A DNA stretch of 64,000 nucleotides from Sphingobacteriaceae bacterium (GCA_017745075.1 JAGIAD010000004.1:124001-188000), one strand, 5' to 3'. Positions 41,219 to 52,398 are shown, counted from the first letter of the stretch. The notes: a model not told the origin generated them from the sequence alone. Made by a program: numbers and translations.

Positions 41219-41400
41219 TTCGTCATGCTGTCCCGAAGGTTCGGGATCAGCATCTTTTTAGCAGGAAAGACCCTGACCACGAAGTAGCTACAAGGCAAAT
41301 GAAAAATTTCTACTTGTAAAATAAATTACCTTTGGTGAGCTAGCTTAAGGCCCGGTTTACTTCGTAGCTTTCTGCTAGGCTACAGGTCAGGGTGATGACA
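41219..41400 (+). repeat. Dispersed intergenic repeat, family B, copy 1 (centre inverted)
   Basis: Begins TTCGTCATGCTG, ends TACAGGTCAGGGTGATGAC. It shares both ends with 57970-58113, but its middle part (GACCACGAAGTAGCTACAAG to ACTTGTAAAATAAATTA, about 41276-41328) is present there as the reverse complement. It holds the palindrome TCCCGAAGGTTCGGGA (41231-41246). Confidence 0.7.
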
Positions 41401-41479
41401 AGGGATGCAATAAGCTTTCACCTGGCAGGTAGTGGTATTTGCAAAAGGATAAATGAGAACGAATTTATTAAGCCGGAAG

Positions 41480-42523
41480 TCAATAGTAAACAGATAATCC
41501 TCCTTTTAGGCTGTACACCTCCCCTTCATACACCTTTTCCAGTACCTGTACGGCCATTTTGCTGCGCTGCCCGGTTTGGCAATAGCATACCAGTTTTTTA
41601 TTTTTAGGAATAGAAGCAAGCGAATTGCTTAATTCATACAAGGAAATATTCACTCCGCCAATATTATTTTCTTCGTGTTCATACTCCTCGCGCACATCAA
41701 TTAAAAAAATATCATCTGGCGATGCTGAAAGCCATTGGCGTAAAGTTGTCTGGTCAATTTCTTTCGTGGTTTCAGTTAAGGTTTCGGCTTTAACTATCGC
41801 CGGTTCTTTTTCTTGTGCAATTTTGAATACCAGCACCGTATTGTTCATTGCATCGATCGTCATTAATTTTCCTGAAAGGTTTTCGCCCATGCCGCAGATC
41901 AGTTTTATGGCTTCATTGGCCATATATAAACCTATTATTCCTGGCAGGATGCCTATTACCCCACCCTCCACACAGTTAACGTTTTCGGTGGGTGGTGCAG
42001 GGTAAAGATCCCGGTAATTTGGTCCTCCCTGATGGTTAAATACCGCAACCTGACCTTCAAATTGTAAAATAGAGCCAAAAATGAGTGTTTTATTTAAATT
42101 TACACAGGTATCGTTAACCAGGTAACGGGTGGTGAAATTATCCGAACAGTCGATCACCAGTTCGTAATCTCTGCAAATATTTACTGCATTATCGGCTTTA
42201 AAACGTTCGTGGTATGCAGAGAAGACAACATTCGGGTTAAGCAATTTGAGTTTTGCTGCGGCAGTTTTTGCCTTTGACAGGCCGATATCGGTGTGATTAT
42301 ACAAAATCTGACGGTGCAGGTTACTTAGTTCTACAATATCATTATCCACAATTCCGATTGTGCCGACGCCGGCTGCGGCCAGGTATTGCAGCACCGGACA
42401 GCCCAAACCGCCAGCGCCAATTACCAATACTGTGGTGGCTTTTAACTTTTCCTGGCCATTTAAGCCTAATTCAGGCAAGATCATCTGCCTGTTATAGCGG
42501 TTCAGTTCCTCCTTTACTAACAT
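41480..42523 (-). CDS. thiF: ThiF/MoeB-family adenylyltransferase with C-terminal rhodanese domain
   Basis: A 347-residue E1-like enzyme that adenylates the C-terminal GG of ThiS, with a fused sulfurtransferase. The ATP site is VLVIGAGGLGCPVLQYLAAAG, followed by DNDIVELSNLHRQ and DCSDNFTTRYLVND. Cys in NVNCVEGGVIGILPG fits the conserved ThiF position. The rhodanese domain (about residues 240-347) has the active Cys in VCYCQTGQRSKM. The usual CxxC zinc pairs of many MoeB proteins are not seen. It is the last gene of the thi operon and overlaps thiH by seven bases, so the ThiS role is favoured over molybdopterin. Confidence 0.88.
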   Translation of the reverse strand: MLVKEELNRYNRQMILPELGLNGQEKLKATTVLVIGAGGLGCPVLQYLAAAGVGTIGIVDNDIVELSNLHRQILYNHTDIGLSKAKTAAAKLKLLNPNVVFSAYHERFKADNAVNICRDYELVIDCSDNFTTRYLVNDTCVNLNKTLIFGSILQFEGQVAVFNHQGGPNYRDLYPAPPTENVNCVEGGVIGILPGIIGLYMANEAIKLICGMGENLSGKLMTIDAMNNTVLVFKIAQEKEPAIVKAETLTETTKEIDQTTLRQWLSASPDDIFLIDVREEYEHEENNIGGVNISLYELSNSLASIPKNKKLVCYCQTGQRSKMAVQVLEKVYEGEVYSLKGGLSVYY

Positions 42524-43641
42524 GATTTACTGATCAAACTCATATCCCAATCTTTCCAAACCGGCTCGTAACCCTGTTTTCTGATCATCGCTGCAATTTC
42601 CTGTGCAGAACGTTCATCAGATATTTCGAACTGCTCCAAAGATTGCGGTTCCACTTCGTAACCGCCCGGATTGGTTTTGGAGCCGGCACTAATGGCAGTT
42701 ATCCCCAATTTAATTACCTGGTTTCTGAATGCCTGCGTTTCGCGGGTAGAAATAGACAATTCTACTTCGCTGTTAAATAAGCGGTAAGCACAGATCAGTT
42801 GCACCAGTTCTTTATCGTTCATGGCTACTTTTGGCTCTAAACCACCGCTAAAAGGGCGCAATCTCGGGAAAGAAATACTGAATTTACTCTGCCAATACTG
42901 TTTTTCGAGATAAGACAGGTGCAGGGCAGTAAAAAATGAATCTGTGCGCCAATCCTCCAGGCCGATGAGTACGCCAAGTCCCATTTTATGGATGCCGGCC
43001 TGCCCCAGGCGGTCGGGCGTTTCCAGGCGGTATAAAAAATTAGATTTTTTACCTTTCGGATGATGTTTTCGGTAATCTTCCTGGTGATAGGTTTCCTGGT
43101 AAACCAGCACGGCGTTTAAACCATGCGGAATAAGCGCTTCATAATCTTCCACATCCAGAGGCTGTACTTCCATCGAAATATGGGCAAAATGCGGACTAAT
43201 GAGATCCAATACCTTTTTAAAATAGTCGGTATGTACCGTTTGGTTGGCTTCGCCGGTAACCAGTAGCACGTGATCATAACCCATGCCTTTAATTACGGCC
43301 ACTTCCTGCATAATTTCCATTGGATTGAGCGTTCTCCTTCTTACCTTATTGTCATAACTGAAACCACAATAAGTACAGATGTTATTACACTCGTTAGAGA
43401 GATAAAGCGGGATGTACATCTGTATTACCCGGCCAAAGCGGTCTAAAGTTAAGCGCTGACTGATCTGCGCCATATCTTCGAGGTAAGGCAAGGCCGCAGG
43501 TGAAATAAGTGCCTTAAAATCTTCCAGGCTACGCTGTTTGTTGTTAAGCGCCCTTTCTACGTCATCGGCTGTTTTATCGTAAATACTTTTTTTGGTATTG
43601 TCCCAATTATAAGATTCGAATACTTCGTTAAAACTCTTCAT
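42517..43641 (-). CDS. thiH: 2-iminoacetate synthase ThiH
   Basis: A 374-residue radical-SAM enzyme that splits tyrosine to dehydroglycine and p-cresol for the thiazole ring. The iron-sulfur motif is [10 protein letters not shown], preceded by [10 protein letters not shown], and further conserved parts are [19 protein letters not shown] YEAL and [23 protein letters not shown]. Length is normal. Use of ThiH rather than glycine oxidase ThiO fits an organism able to grow with little oxygen. It overlaps thiG by 14 bases and thiF by seven. Confidence 0.95.
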   Translation of the reverse strand: MKSFNEVFESYNWDNTKKSIYDKTADDVERALNNKQRSLEDFKALISPAALPYLEDMAQISQRLTLDRFGRVIQMYIPLYLSNECNNICTYCGFSYDNKVRRRTLNPMEIMQEVAVIKGMGYDHVLLVTGEANQTVHTDYFKKVLDLISPHFAHISMEVQPLDVEDYEALIPHGLNAVLVYQETYHQEDYRKHHPKGKKSNFLYRLETPDRLGQAGIHKMGLGVLIGLEDWRTDSFFTALHLSYLEKQYWQSKFSISFPRLRPFSGGLEPKVAMNDKELVQLICAYRLFNSEVELSISTRETQAFRNQVIKLGITAISAGSKTNPGGYEVEPQSLEQFEISDERSAQEIAAMIRKQGYEPVWKDWDMSLISKSC

Positions 43642-44398
43642 CTAAAAATGCGGTTAGTGGGCTGCTGGCCGCAGCATAATGTTGTTGTGCGCCTAATTTA
43701 GCTTCGAAAGCCATTCGGCCGGCTTCAACGGCTAGTTTAAAGGCAGTAGCCATGTTGGTTGGGTCTTTTGCTATGGCAATGGCAGTATTCACCAAAACGG
43801 CATCTGCACCGATCTCCATGGCTTTAGCCGCATCAGATGGTGCTCCAATGCCAGCATCAACAATTACCGGAACCCGGCTCTGGCTAATAATAATCTCCAA
43901 AAAATCGATTGTTTTTAGTCCCTTATTACTGCCAATTGGAGAGCCAAGGGGCATTACGGCCGCTGTGCCCACGTCTTCCAAACGTTTACATAAAACCGGA
44001 TCGGCATGGATATAAGGCAGCACCACAAAACCAAGTTTAGCCAGTTCTTCAGTGGCTTTTAAAGTCTCGATAGGATCGGGCATAAGGTATTTGGGATCAG
44101 GGTGGATTTCCAGCTTAATCCAGTTGGTTTCTAAGGCTTCACGTGCCAGTTGAGCGGCAAAAACGGCCTCTTTTGCATTGCGTACCCCGGAAGTATTGGG
44201 CAATAAATTAATGTGCGGGTATTTGAGGTGATGGAGAATATCGTCGTCTTTACCTTTTAAATCAACACGTTTAAGGGCCACTGTAACCAGTTCGGAAGCC
44301 GAAGCAATTAAGGCGTTTTCCATCTCTTTGGCCGAACTGAATTTTCCGGTTCCGGTAAAGAGACGTGAGCTAAAGGTTTGATCTGCTATGGTTAACAT
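43628..44398 (-). CDS. thiG: Thiazole synthase ThiG
   Basis: The ATG at 44398 ([20 protein letters not shown]) is the family start; 49 further residues of open frame upstream are inside thiE. The 256-residue enzyme joins deoxyxylulose phosphate, dehydroglycine and ThiS thiocarboxylate. Key parts are [44 protein letters not shown] (Schiff-base Lys region), [13 protein letters not shown] and [20 protein letters not shown] (phosphate site). It is 10 bases after thiE. Confidence 0.96.
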   Translation of the reverse strand: MLTIADQTFSSRLFTGTGKFSSAKEMENALIASASELVTVALKRVDLKGKDDDILHHLKYPHINLLPNTSGVRNAKEAVFAAQLAREALETNWIKLEIHPDPKYLMPDPIETLKATEELAKLGFVVLPYIHADPVLCKRLEDVGTAAVMPLGSPIGSNKGLKTIDFLEIIISQSRVPVIVDAGIGAPSDAAKAMEIGADAVLVNTAIAIAKDPTNMATAFKLAVEAGRMAFEAKLGAQQHYAAASSPLTAFLDEEF

Positions 44399-44408
44399 AT
44401 CTGTAATT

Positions 44409-45053
44409 TTAAATCGAATGAATACTGAATTTGCTGCTGATTTCTGTAAGAACAGAAGCGGTTTGTGGTTGGTTGGTGAGCGCTGCTGAAATGGCAATTC
44501 CGTAAATTCCAGTTTCGAGTATTGCCGGAATATCATCGGCTTCAATGCCTCCTATGGCGATAATTGGCGTGGTGATTCCAGCTTTTCTCACTTTTTCCAT
44601 TAACTTACGGTAACCTTCTAAACCCACAATAGGGCTTAGGTTTTCTTTGGTGCGTGTAAACCTGAATGGACCTAAACCAATATAATCTACGCCTTCAGCT
44701 ACCCTTTGCCTGATATGTTCGAAAGTATTCGCTGTACCTCCGATAATCTGGTGTTTGCCAATAATTTTCCTGGCCTCGAGAATGGGCATATCCTGCAAAC
44801 CCAAATGCACACCATAACTATTCACGGCTTTTGCCAGGTGAGGATAATCGTTTATAATCAGTTTGGCGCCATAACTTTCGCATAAGGCCTGCGCGGCTTT
44901 TGCAAAGGGGAGGATTTCGGCTTCGGCCTGGTTTTTAATCCGGAGCTGGATCCACTTCCCGCCGGCCTGGAGCACCTGCTCAATGGCATCGATGTGGGTA
45001 CCTGTTTTAGGGGCTTGTGAAATATATTGTAAAGGCTGGATCATGGTTGTCAT
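44409..45053 (-). CDS. thiE: Thiamine phosphate synthase ThiE
   Basis: The ATG at 45053 overlaps the stop of the previous gene (ATGA). The roughly 214-residue TIM barrel couples the pyrimidine and thiazole phosphates. Family motifs are present: [55 protein letters not shown] and [12 protein letters not shown]. This copy has the full substrate-binding set, so it is the probable real ThiE, in contrast to the shorter paralogue next to it. Confidence 0.93.
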   Translation of the reverse strand: MTTMIQPLQYISQAPKTGTHIDAIEQVLQAGGKWIQLRIKNQAEAEILPFAKAAQALCESYGAKLIINDYPHLAKAVNSYGVHLGLQDMPILEARKIIGKHQIIGGTANTFEHIRQRVAEGVDYIGLGPFRFTRTKENLSPIVGLEGYRKLMEKVRKAGITTPIIAIGGIEADDIPAILETGIYGIAISAALTNQPQTASVLTEISSKFSIHSI

Positions 45054-45652
45054 GTTAAATTTTGAGCATAAGCCTGGCATTTAGCCAGGGCTTTCTTAAA
45101 AGTAGTTAGGGCCTGCGAAGAATCGTTCCAGATGCTGCCTAATAGCGCAACACCATCGAAATTCATTTCTTTTACCTGATCTATATTGTTCAGACCAATA
45201 CCGCCAAGCGCAATTAATTTTGTAGTTCTTGACTTGTTTACGCTAAAACCGGCATCGGCTATTCCCATATACCCGGGTTTGGAAAGGCTGTTAAAAACAG
45301 GACCAAAAAAACTGTATTGATATTGACTAAGGTGATCAACATCTGCAAGCTCATGTATCGACGTGCTGAAGGTATAAGGTTTTGAAAAATCGCCTACTGT
45401 ACTGTTTTTTCTAAAACTTTCGGTATGGTGCAATCTGTTGATATTGTAATCATTGGCCAGTTCATGGAAATGATGTAAAGCAATGCGGTTATGGTACTTG
45501 GGTAAAATGCCATCCATAAATTTGCGGTGCGCTGCCTCATCAGCTGTGGGCTTACGCAAATGAAATACAGGTAAACCAGCATCAAAAAGCTGGTTTACCA
45601 ATAAGGTTTCGTCTTTTAAAATTTTCGGATGCGCAATTACAAACAGTTCCAT
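45050..45652 (-). CDS. ThiE/TenI-like paralogue
   Basis: A 200-residue TIM-barrel protein of the ThiE/TenI family: VFHLRKPTADEAAHRKFM, IALHHFHELANDYNINRLHH, YSFFGPVFNSLSKPGY and LIALGGIGLNNIDQVKEM. It lacks the INDY and GQxD-type motifs of active ThiE (here LHHF and LHHTE) but keeps the phosphate loop. TenI proteins speed aromatisation of the thiazole made by ThiG, which fits this operon. It overlaps thiE by four bases and follows thiC by six. Confidence 0.85.
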   Translation of the reverse strand: MELFVIAHPKILKDETLLVNQLFDAGLPVFHLRKPTADEAAHRKFMDGILPKYHNRIALHHFHELANDYNINRLHHTESFRKNSTVGDFSKPYTFSTSIHELADVDHLSQYQYSFFGPVFNSLSKPGYMGIADAGFSVNKSRTTKLIALGGIGLNNIDQVKEMNFDGVALLGSIWNDSSQALTTFKKALAKCQAYAQNLT

Positions 45653-45658
45653 TGTGTT

Positions 45659-47602
<1,944 letters not shown>

Positions 47603-47610
47603 TCATTCCA

Positions 47611-47814
47611 CTATCCCCCCTGCGTGGCTTTAATGAGTATAACCTGGTCGCCCGGGCTTAACAGGTAGGTATGCCAAACAGATTTGGAAATGATGGTCTG
47701 GTTAACGGCTATGGCAAGGCCATTCGTTTCCGTTGAAAACACAGCAGCAAGCATCTGTTCAATGGAACAGGACTCGTTAAGGCGGTAGTTTTGATTATTT
47801 ATAGTTACTTCCAT
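47611..47814 (-). CDS. thiS: Sulfur carrier protein ThiS
   Basis: A 67-residue ubiquitin-like protein with start MEVTINNQNYRLNESC and the required C-terminal GG (KATQGG), which is turned into a thiocarboxylate to give sulfur to the thiazole. It is the first gene of the thi operon and lies under direct control of the TPP riboswitch in its leader. Confidence 0.94.
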   Translation of the reverse strand: MEVTINNQNYRLNESCSIEQMLAAVFSTETNGLAIAVNQTIISKSVWHTYLLSPGDQVILIKATQGG

Positions 47815-47842
47815 ATTTTAAAAAATTGGAAAAACTATAGAG

Positions 47843-47888
47843 ATTGCCCCAGAATGGAGATCGAAAAGACAGCAATTATTAGATTGCT
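47843..47888 (-). promoter_or_regulatory. Possible expression platform of the TPP riboswitch
   Basis: On the RNA, AGCAAT (47888-47883) can pair with ATTGCT (47876-47871); the same ATTGC can pair with GCAAT (47847-47843), which is soon followed by five T (47832-47828 region). The two pairings exclude each other, as in terminator/antiterminator switches. Confidence 0.4.
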
Positions 47889-47891
47889 TTC

Positions 47892-47962
47892 ACTTTTCCC
47901 TTCGGCAGTACTAACTGCATCAGGTTCAAAGGGTATTTCTCAGCACGTAGGCACCCCTAAAG
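47892..47962 (-). promoter_or_regulatory. TPP (THI-box) riboswitch
   Basis: The minus-strand RNA has the THI-box order: GGGGTGCC, then CTGAGAAATACCC, then GAACCTGATGCAGTTAGTAC, then TGCCGAAGGGAAA. The CTGAGA and the pyrophosphate-side segments are exact. P3 is short. It stands about 80 bases before thiS. When thiamine pyrophosphate binds, the whole thi operon should be turned down. Confidence 0.96.
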
Positions 47963-47969
47963 TTTTTTG

Positions 47970-48000
47970 TAAATATATGCGATTAAATTTTTAATGCAAA
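47970..48000 (-). promoter_or_regulatory. Promoter of the thi operon
   Basis: TTTG (47997-48000), 19 bases, TATATTTA (47970-47977) on the minus strand: the normal Bacteroidota form. The start site would fall about 47963, right at the first base of the riboswitch, which supports both calls. Confidence 0.75.
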
Positions 48001-48776
48001 TAAAAATGTATATAGATAAAATCTATATTTTGACGAAAAGAATATTGTTGTCATTCTGAACGCAGTGAAGAATCTTTAAGAAAATGACTTAATGACTACT
48101 ATTGACGTTATTTGGTAACTTATTAATATTTAACACATTACTTTGGTATCTGCATTTCCGCCCCGTTAGGCCATAGCACAGCATCTTCGTTTCACTTAAA
48201 CCCGGCCTAATAAATTTTTCGGGCTGCACTACCCAAGCCAACCTACTAACTTCGAAAGAAAACGGCGAAGCCCTCATGAATGCTGCTGAAGGCTGCAAAA
48301 ACAGATGAATAAATTTTCAGCCGGTGTTTTTTCATAAGCTTTTATGTTTTTAATCGCATTCAAGCTAGCTACGCTGGTCTTTTTTGACACCAAAAAGAAA
48401 GGAGCCTGTCCGGCTAGGACTAATAAAACACCCCGTCCTGCGGACACCCCTCTGAAAGAGGGGAATTACATATCGCAAAAGGCCAATAATTAAATGTCAT
48501 TTATATTGATTTTTATACAATAAATTATCCCTTAGGGTGACAAATTAAGGTGGTGAATACCTAGCCTTTGCTCACCAAAACTCAGGACTTCAGACTATAC
48601 GCTTTGGACTAATTGACCATCTACACCAACCGCTTTTCGCAAAACACAGAACTTTTCTTACCTTTGCATCATCACCAAAATCGCCCGATACATGTAGGAT
48701 TCATTTCTTTTCAGACAATAGATAACAGGCAGAACGATTCCGTTCCTGCAATTATTTACCGATAAAAAAGAAATTT
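48001..48776. other. Long intergenic region with repeat fragments
   Basis: About 775 bases with no gene I can support. It holds GTCATTCTGAACGCAGTGAA (48050-48069), a word typical of dispersed Bacteroidota repeats, a G+C-richer block at 48150-48300 with a 69-codon open frame that does not look like a protein, the hairpin CCCCTC/GAGGGG (48447-48463), and the ABC-F promoter at the end. Confidence 0.5.
48659..48666 (+). promoter_or_regulatory. -7 box of the ABC-F gene
   Basis: TACCTTTG fits TAnnTTTG. The -33 region 19 bases before reads TTCG rather than TTTG. The leader would be about 105 bases long, which is common for ABC-F genes with translational attenuation, although no uORF was identified. 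Confidence 0.4.
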
Positions 48777-50363
48777 ATGCTTAATCTACAGGGAGCTAGC
48801 TATATTCATGCTAATGGAGATACACTGTTTTCAGATTTAAATCTCACCATCAACAAATACGAAAAAATTGCACTCATTGGCCATAATGGTGCAGGTAAAT
48901 CTACTCTTTTAAGAATTCTGGCGGGTAAACTGATGCCAACTGCCGGGCATGCTAAAACAGAATCAACACCGTATTATGTTCCGCAGCTTTTTGGCCAGTT
49001 TAACGATTTTACTGTTGCACAGGCACTCGGGATAGAAGAGAAACTAAAAGCGCTGGACGAAATCCTTAACGGAAAAGTAAGCGATGAAAACCTGAGCGTG
49101 CTTAACGACGATTGGACCATCGAGGAAAGAAGTGCAGAGGCTTTAAGTTACTGGCAATTGGAAGGTTTAGATTTAAACCAAAAAATGGAAAGTTTAAGCG
49201 GCGGACAAAAGACCAGTGTTTTTTTAGCCGGTATTGCCATACACCGCCCGGATATTGTTTTGCTGGATGAACCGACCAATCATTTGGATCTGGAGGGCAG
49301 GAACAGGTTATACGATTACATCCGGTCGGCCAGGGTTACCTTAGTCGTAGTGAGTCACGACCGGATTTTATTAAACCAAATGGAGCAGGTTTACGAACTA
49401 AGTCAGCGGGGAATAACCCTATATGGAGGAAATTACGATTTCTATGCTGCCCAAAAGAAAATTGAAAATGAGGCGTTGAACAACAATTTAAAAGCGAAAG
49501 AAAAAGCGCTGCGTAAGGCTAAAGAAGTGGAACGGGAATCGATTGAGCGGCAACAGAAGCTTGATGCCAGGGGGAAGAAAAAACAAGAAAAAGCCGGCTT
49601 GCCAACCATTTCAATGAACACGTTAAAAAATAACGCAGAAAAAAGTACGGCAAAGCTGAAAAGTGTCCATGCCGAAAAGCTCGATCATATTTCTGCTGAG
49701 TTAGGCCAGCTCCGGTCTGCACTGCCCGATGCAGATAAAATGAAAATCGGTTTCAGCGCAGCTGCGCTTCATAAAGGAAAAAGCATTGTTGAAGCTAAGG
49801 AGATCAATTTTGTTTTTAGTGGACAGTTACTCTGGAAAGAGCCAGTTAGCTTTCAGATTTTTAGCGGCGGGCGTTACGCGGTTATAGGCCGGAATGGATC
49901 GGGTAAAACCACCTTAATCAGGCTTATTTTGGGGCAACTGGAGCCCTTAATGGGAAGTTTAAACCGAGCAGGCGTTAGTTCTATGTATATAGATCAGGAT
50001 TATTCGCTGATTGATAATCAACTCACTGTTTACGAACAGGCTCAGCAATACAACTCGGGTGCATTGCAAGAGCATGAAGTGAAAATCCGTTTAAACCGGT
50101 TTTTATTTAGTAAAACCGACTGGGACAAACCCTGCTCGGCCTTAAGTGGTGGCGAAAAAATGCGGTTGATCCTCTGCTCATTAACCATTAGCAACCAATC
50201 GCCCGATCTGATGATATTGGATGAACCCACTAATAACCTCGATATCCAGAATATAGAAATTTTAACATCAGCCATTAACGGATACCAGGGGACACTTGTA
50301 GTCATATCGCACGACAAATATTTTCTGGATCAAATCAATGTGGAATATACCATTCATCTTTAA
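48777..50363 (+). CDS. ABC-F family ATPase
   Basis: A 528-residue protein with two ABC ATPase domains and no membrane part. The first site is GHNGAGKST (residues 35-43) with SLSGGQKTS and LLDEPTNHLDL; the second is GRNGSGKTT with ALSGGEKMR and ILDEPTNNLDI. A Lys/Glu-rich linker (about 220-300) corresponds to the P-site tRNA interaction motif. ABC-F proteins bind the ribosomal E site and rescue stalled translation, some giving antibiotic resistance. The sequence does not show which subgroup this is. Confidence 0.92.
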   Translation: MLNLQGASYIHANGDTLFSDLNLTINKYEKIALIGHNGAGKSTLLRILAGKLMPTAGHAKTESTPYYVPQLFGQFNDFTVAQALGIEEKLKALDEILNGKVSDENLSVLNDDWTIEERSAEALSYWQLEGLDLNQKMESLSGGQKTSVFLAGIAIHRPDIVLLDEPTNHLDLEGRNRLYDYIRSARVTLVVVSHDRILLNQMEQVYELSQRGITLYGGNYDFYAAQKKIENEALNNNLKAKEKALRKAKEVERESIERQQKLDARGKKKQEKAGLPTISMNTLKNNAEKSTAKLKSVHAEKLDHISAELGQLRSALPDADKMKIGFSAAALHKGKSIVEAKEINFVFSGQLLWKEPVSFQIFSGGRYAVIGRNGSGKTTLIRLILGQLEPLMGSLNRAGVSSMYIDQDYSLIDNQLTVYEQAQQYNSGALQEHEVKIRLNRFLFSKTDWDKPCSALSGGEKMRLILCSLTISNQSPDLMILDEPTNNLDIQNIEILTSAINGYQGTLVVISHDKYFLDQINVEYTIHL

Positions 50364-50405
50364 AATAAATTTATAGCCTTATCTTCGTTCCAAACTATAA
50401 AACCT

Positions 50406-51698
50406 ATGCAAAACCTGTCAGCACTACAAAGTGGCGAAATAAAGGGCGCTGTATCGTTAAAACTTTCTGAAAACCTGACCGAGTTTCCGGAGGAAATATT
50501 CGGGCTGGCAGATACATTGGAAGTGCTGGATTTATCTTTTAACAAATTAAGTGCCTTACCTGCAGATTTCGGCCGGTTAAAAAAGCTGAAGATTTTTTTC
50601 TGTTCTGAAAATCTTTTTTCGGTTTTGCCAGAGGTACTGGCCGATTGCCCTTTGCTTGATATTGTTGGTTTTAAATCCAACCGGATCGAAATTGTACCCC
50701 CAAATTCGATTAATCCCAATATCCGCTGGTTAATTTTAACAAATAACAACATTGCTGAGTTGCCAAAGGAAATCGGCCTTTGCAAAAGGATGCAAAAACT
50801 GATGCTTTCGGGCAACCGCTTATCAGCATTACCCGAAGAATTGGGCAATTGCCAGAATCTGGCATTATTACGTGTAGCGGCGAATAAACTGCATGAATTA
50901 CCGCAATGGATTACGCGGCTGCCGAAACTGTCGTGGATTGCATTTTCAGGCAATAATTTTAGCAAAACACCAGCTGTTGAAGCCCTTTCATTGATTAACT
51001 GGCATGATTTGGAAATCAGTCATTTGCTGGGCGAAGGTGCTTCGGGTGTGATTTCGAAAGCCAACAGAACCGTTGGAGATGAAACCAGTGAAGTAGCGGT
51101 TAAAATATTTAAAGGCAATGTAACGAGTGACGGCTTGCCAGAAGATGAAATGACAGCTTATATTGCTGCAGGTTTCCATCCCGGCCTGGTTAATTTAATC
51201 GGGCAGATTGCTTTACATCCGGAAGATAAAAAAGGATTGGTGATGGATTTAATCCCGAATCATTTTTATAATCTCGGCAATCCGCCCAGTTTAGAAAGCT
51301 GCACCAGAGATGTTTTTCCTGCTGATAGAAAACTTTCTGAAAAACAAATTATAGGCATCGCTAAAACCATAGCCTCATTGGCAGCACAATTGCATGAGGC
51401 AGGCATTATGCATGGTGATTTATATGCACATAATACTTTAATTGATGATGACGGAAGTACGTTGTTTGGTGATTTTGGTGCGGCCAGTTTTTACGATAAA
51501 TCAGCTAAAATGGCCGATGCACTGGAGCGGATTGAAGTAAGCGCTTATGGTTATTTACTTGATGACCTACTGTCTTTAAAAGATAAAGAAGTGAGTGAAG
51601 GGGTTTATAAAATGATTGGCGGACTTAGGGATGCCTGTTTAACTACAATACCTTTAAATAGGCCTGGCTTTAAGGATTTAGTTGAGGCGTTCCAATAG
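50406..51698 (+). CDS. Leucine-rich-repeat protein with C-terminal eukaryote-like kinase
   Basis: A 430-residue protein. Residues 15-190 hold about seven LRR units (LEVLDLSFNKLSALPADFGRL, RWLILTNNNIAELPKEIG, KLMLSGNRLSALPEELGNC). From about 200 a protein kinase follows: loop GEGASG (209-214), Lys233 (VAVKIF), catalytic HGDLYAHN with Asp338 (HGD rather than HRD) and GDFG (355-358). All residues needed for phosphotransfer are present. No signal or membrane helix, so it is cytoplasmic. LRR-kinase fusions of this small type are known in Bacteroidota, but the targets are not known to me. Confidence 0.9.
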   Translation: MQNLSALQSGEIKGAVSLKLSENLTEFPEEIFGLADTLEVLDLSFNKLSALPADFGRLKKLKIFFCSENLFSVLPEVLADCPLLDIVGFKSNRIEIVPPNSINPNIRWLILTNNNIAELPKEIGLCKRMQKLMLSGNRLSALPEELGNCQNLALLRVAANKLHELPQWITRLPKLSWIAFSGNNFSKTPAVEALSLINWHDLEISHLLGEGASGVISKANRTVGDETSEVAVKIFKGNVTSDGLPEDEMTAYIAAGFHPGLVNLIGQIALHPEDKKGLVMDLIPNHFYNLGNPPSLESCTRDVFPADRKLSEKQIIGIAKTIASLAAQLHEAGIMHGDLYAHNTLIDDDGSTLFGDFGAASFYDKSAKMADALERIEVSAYGYLLDDLLSLKDKEVSEGVYKMIGGLRDACLTTIPLNRPGFKDLVEAFQ

Positions 51699-51703
51699 AA
51701 AAA

Positions 51704-51792
51704 TCGTCACCTCGATTGGAACGCAATGAAATGGAGAGATCTATGAGCCGTATTTAACTATAGATTTCTCCATCACGAGGTCGAAATGACGA
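51704..51792. repeat. Short palindromic repeat between convergent genes
   Basis: An 89-base imperfect palindrome: CGTCACCTCG at one end and CGAGGTCGAAATGACG at the other, with TGGAGAGATCTAT and ATAGATTTCTCCA inside. It shares GGAGA-ATCTAT and TCGAAATGACG words with the 174-base repeats at 41 and 58.2 kb. It sits between the stop codons of two convergent genes and could fold into a bidirectional terminator. Confidence 0.7.
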
Positions 51793-51816
51793 CCACTTTA
51801 TTAAGCAAGCAATGGT

Positions 51817-52245
51817 TTATTGGCCACGGTTGCTAAAGTTTACCATCCACTGGATGCCATATTTATCTTTGAAACTACCAAAATAATCGCCCCAAAACAT
51901 ATCTGCTATGGGCATTTCAATGGTGCCACCGGCAGAAAGGCCATTAAATAAACGATCGGCATCATCACGGCTTTCGGCCTGGATATTGATATACATGTTA
52001 TTACCTTCTTTAAGCACATGCCCGGCAGAAGGTACGCAATCAGATGCCATTAAAGTGGTATATTCGTTAATGGGTAAAGCCACATGCATTACACGGTTTC
52101 TTTCATCTTCTGGTAGTTTATCCGAATCGGGTGCATCGCTCATTTTTGCAAAGAAGGTGAATTCTCCACCAAAAACCGATTTATAAAAATTGAAAGCTTC
52201 TTCGGCCTTGCCATCGAAGTTTAAGTAAGGGTGCATAGTTGCCAT
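51817..52245 (-). CDS. VOC-family (PhnB-like) protein
   Basis: A 142-residue glyoxalase-fold protein. The start MATMHPYLNFDGKAEEAFNFY and the segments FYKSVFGGEFTFFAKM, MHVALPINEYTTLMASD and MPIADMFWGDYFGSFKDKYGIQWMVNF are typical of the PhnB/3-demethylubiquinone-like VOC group. These proteins are dimers with metal sites; the substrate is rarely known. It is a single gene, with its end facing the LRR kinase gene. Confidence 0.9.
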   Translation of the reverse strand: MATMHPYLNFDGKAEEAFNFYKSVFGGEFTFFAKMSDAPDSDKLPEDERNRVMHVALPINEYTTLMASDCVPSAGHVLKEGNNMYINIQAESRDDADRLFNGLSAGGTIEMPIADMFWGDYFGSFKDKYGIQWMVNFSNRGQ

Positions 52246-52398
52246 AATCTTATTTATTTTGTTAAAACTAAATTACAGCAGTTAAAAAAAAGAAAAAGGG
52301 TGTATATAGGACAATTTTGAGGGCAGTTTGGAATTAGTTTCAAACCAAACTTCAAAACCTATGCGTATGCGGCCTGGATGCCGGTTGGCGTAATTTAA

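Larger units (their letters stand above)
40705..41479. other. Long intergenic region upstream of lan operon with repeats
   Basis: About 775 bases without a supported gene. The part next to the lan operon (40705-40800) is the control region. From 40977 to 41150 lies a 174-base repeat, and from about 41219 to 41400 a second repeat block; both recur at 57.97-58.41 kb. No transposase gene or tRNA was found. Confidence 0.6.

Noticed and set aside
48089..48298. A 69-codon open frame on the minus strand in the gap after the thi operon
   Set aside because: The translation (MQPSAAFMRASPFSFEV...) has no signal, domain or start context. It lies in a G+C-richer block that looks like a repeat fragment. 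I treat it as non-coding.
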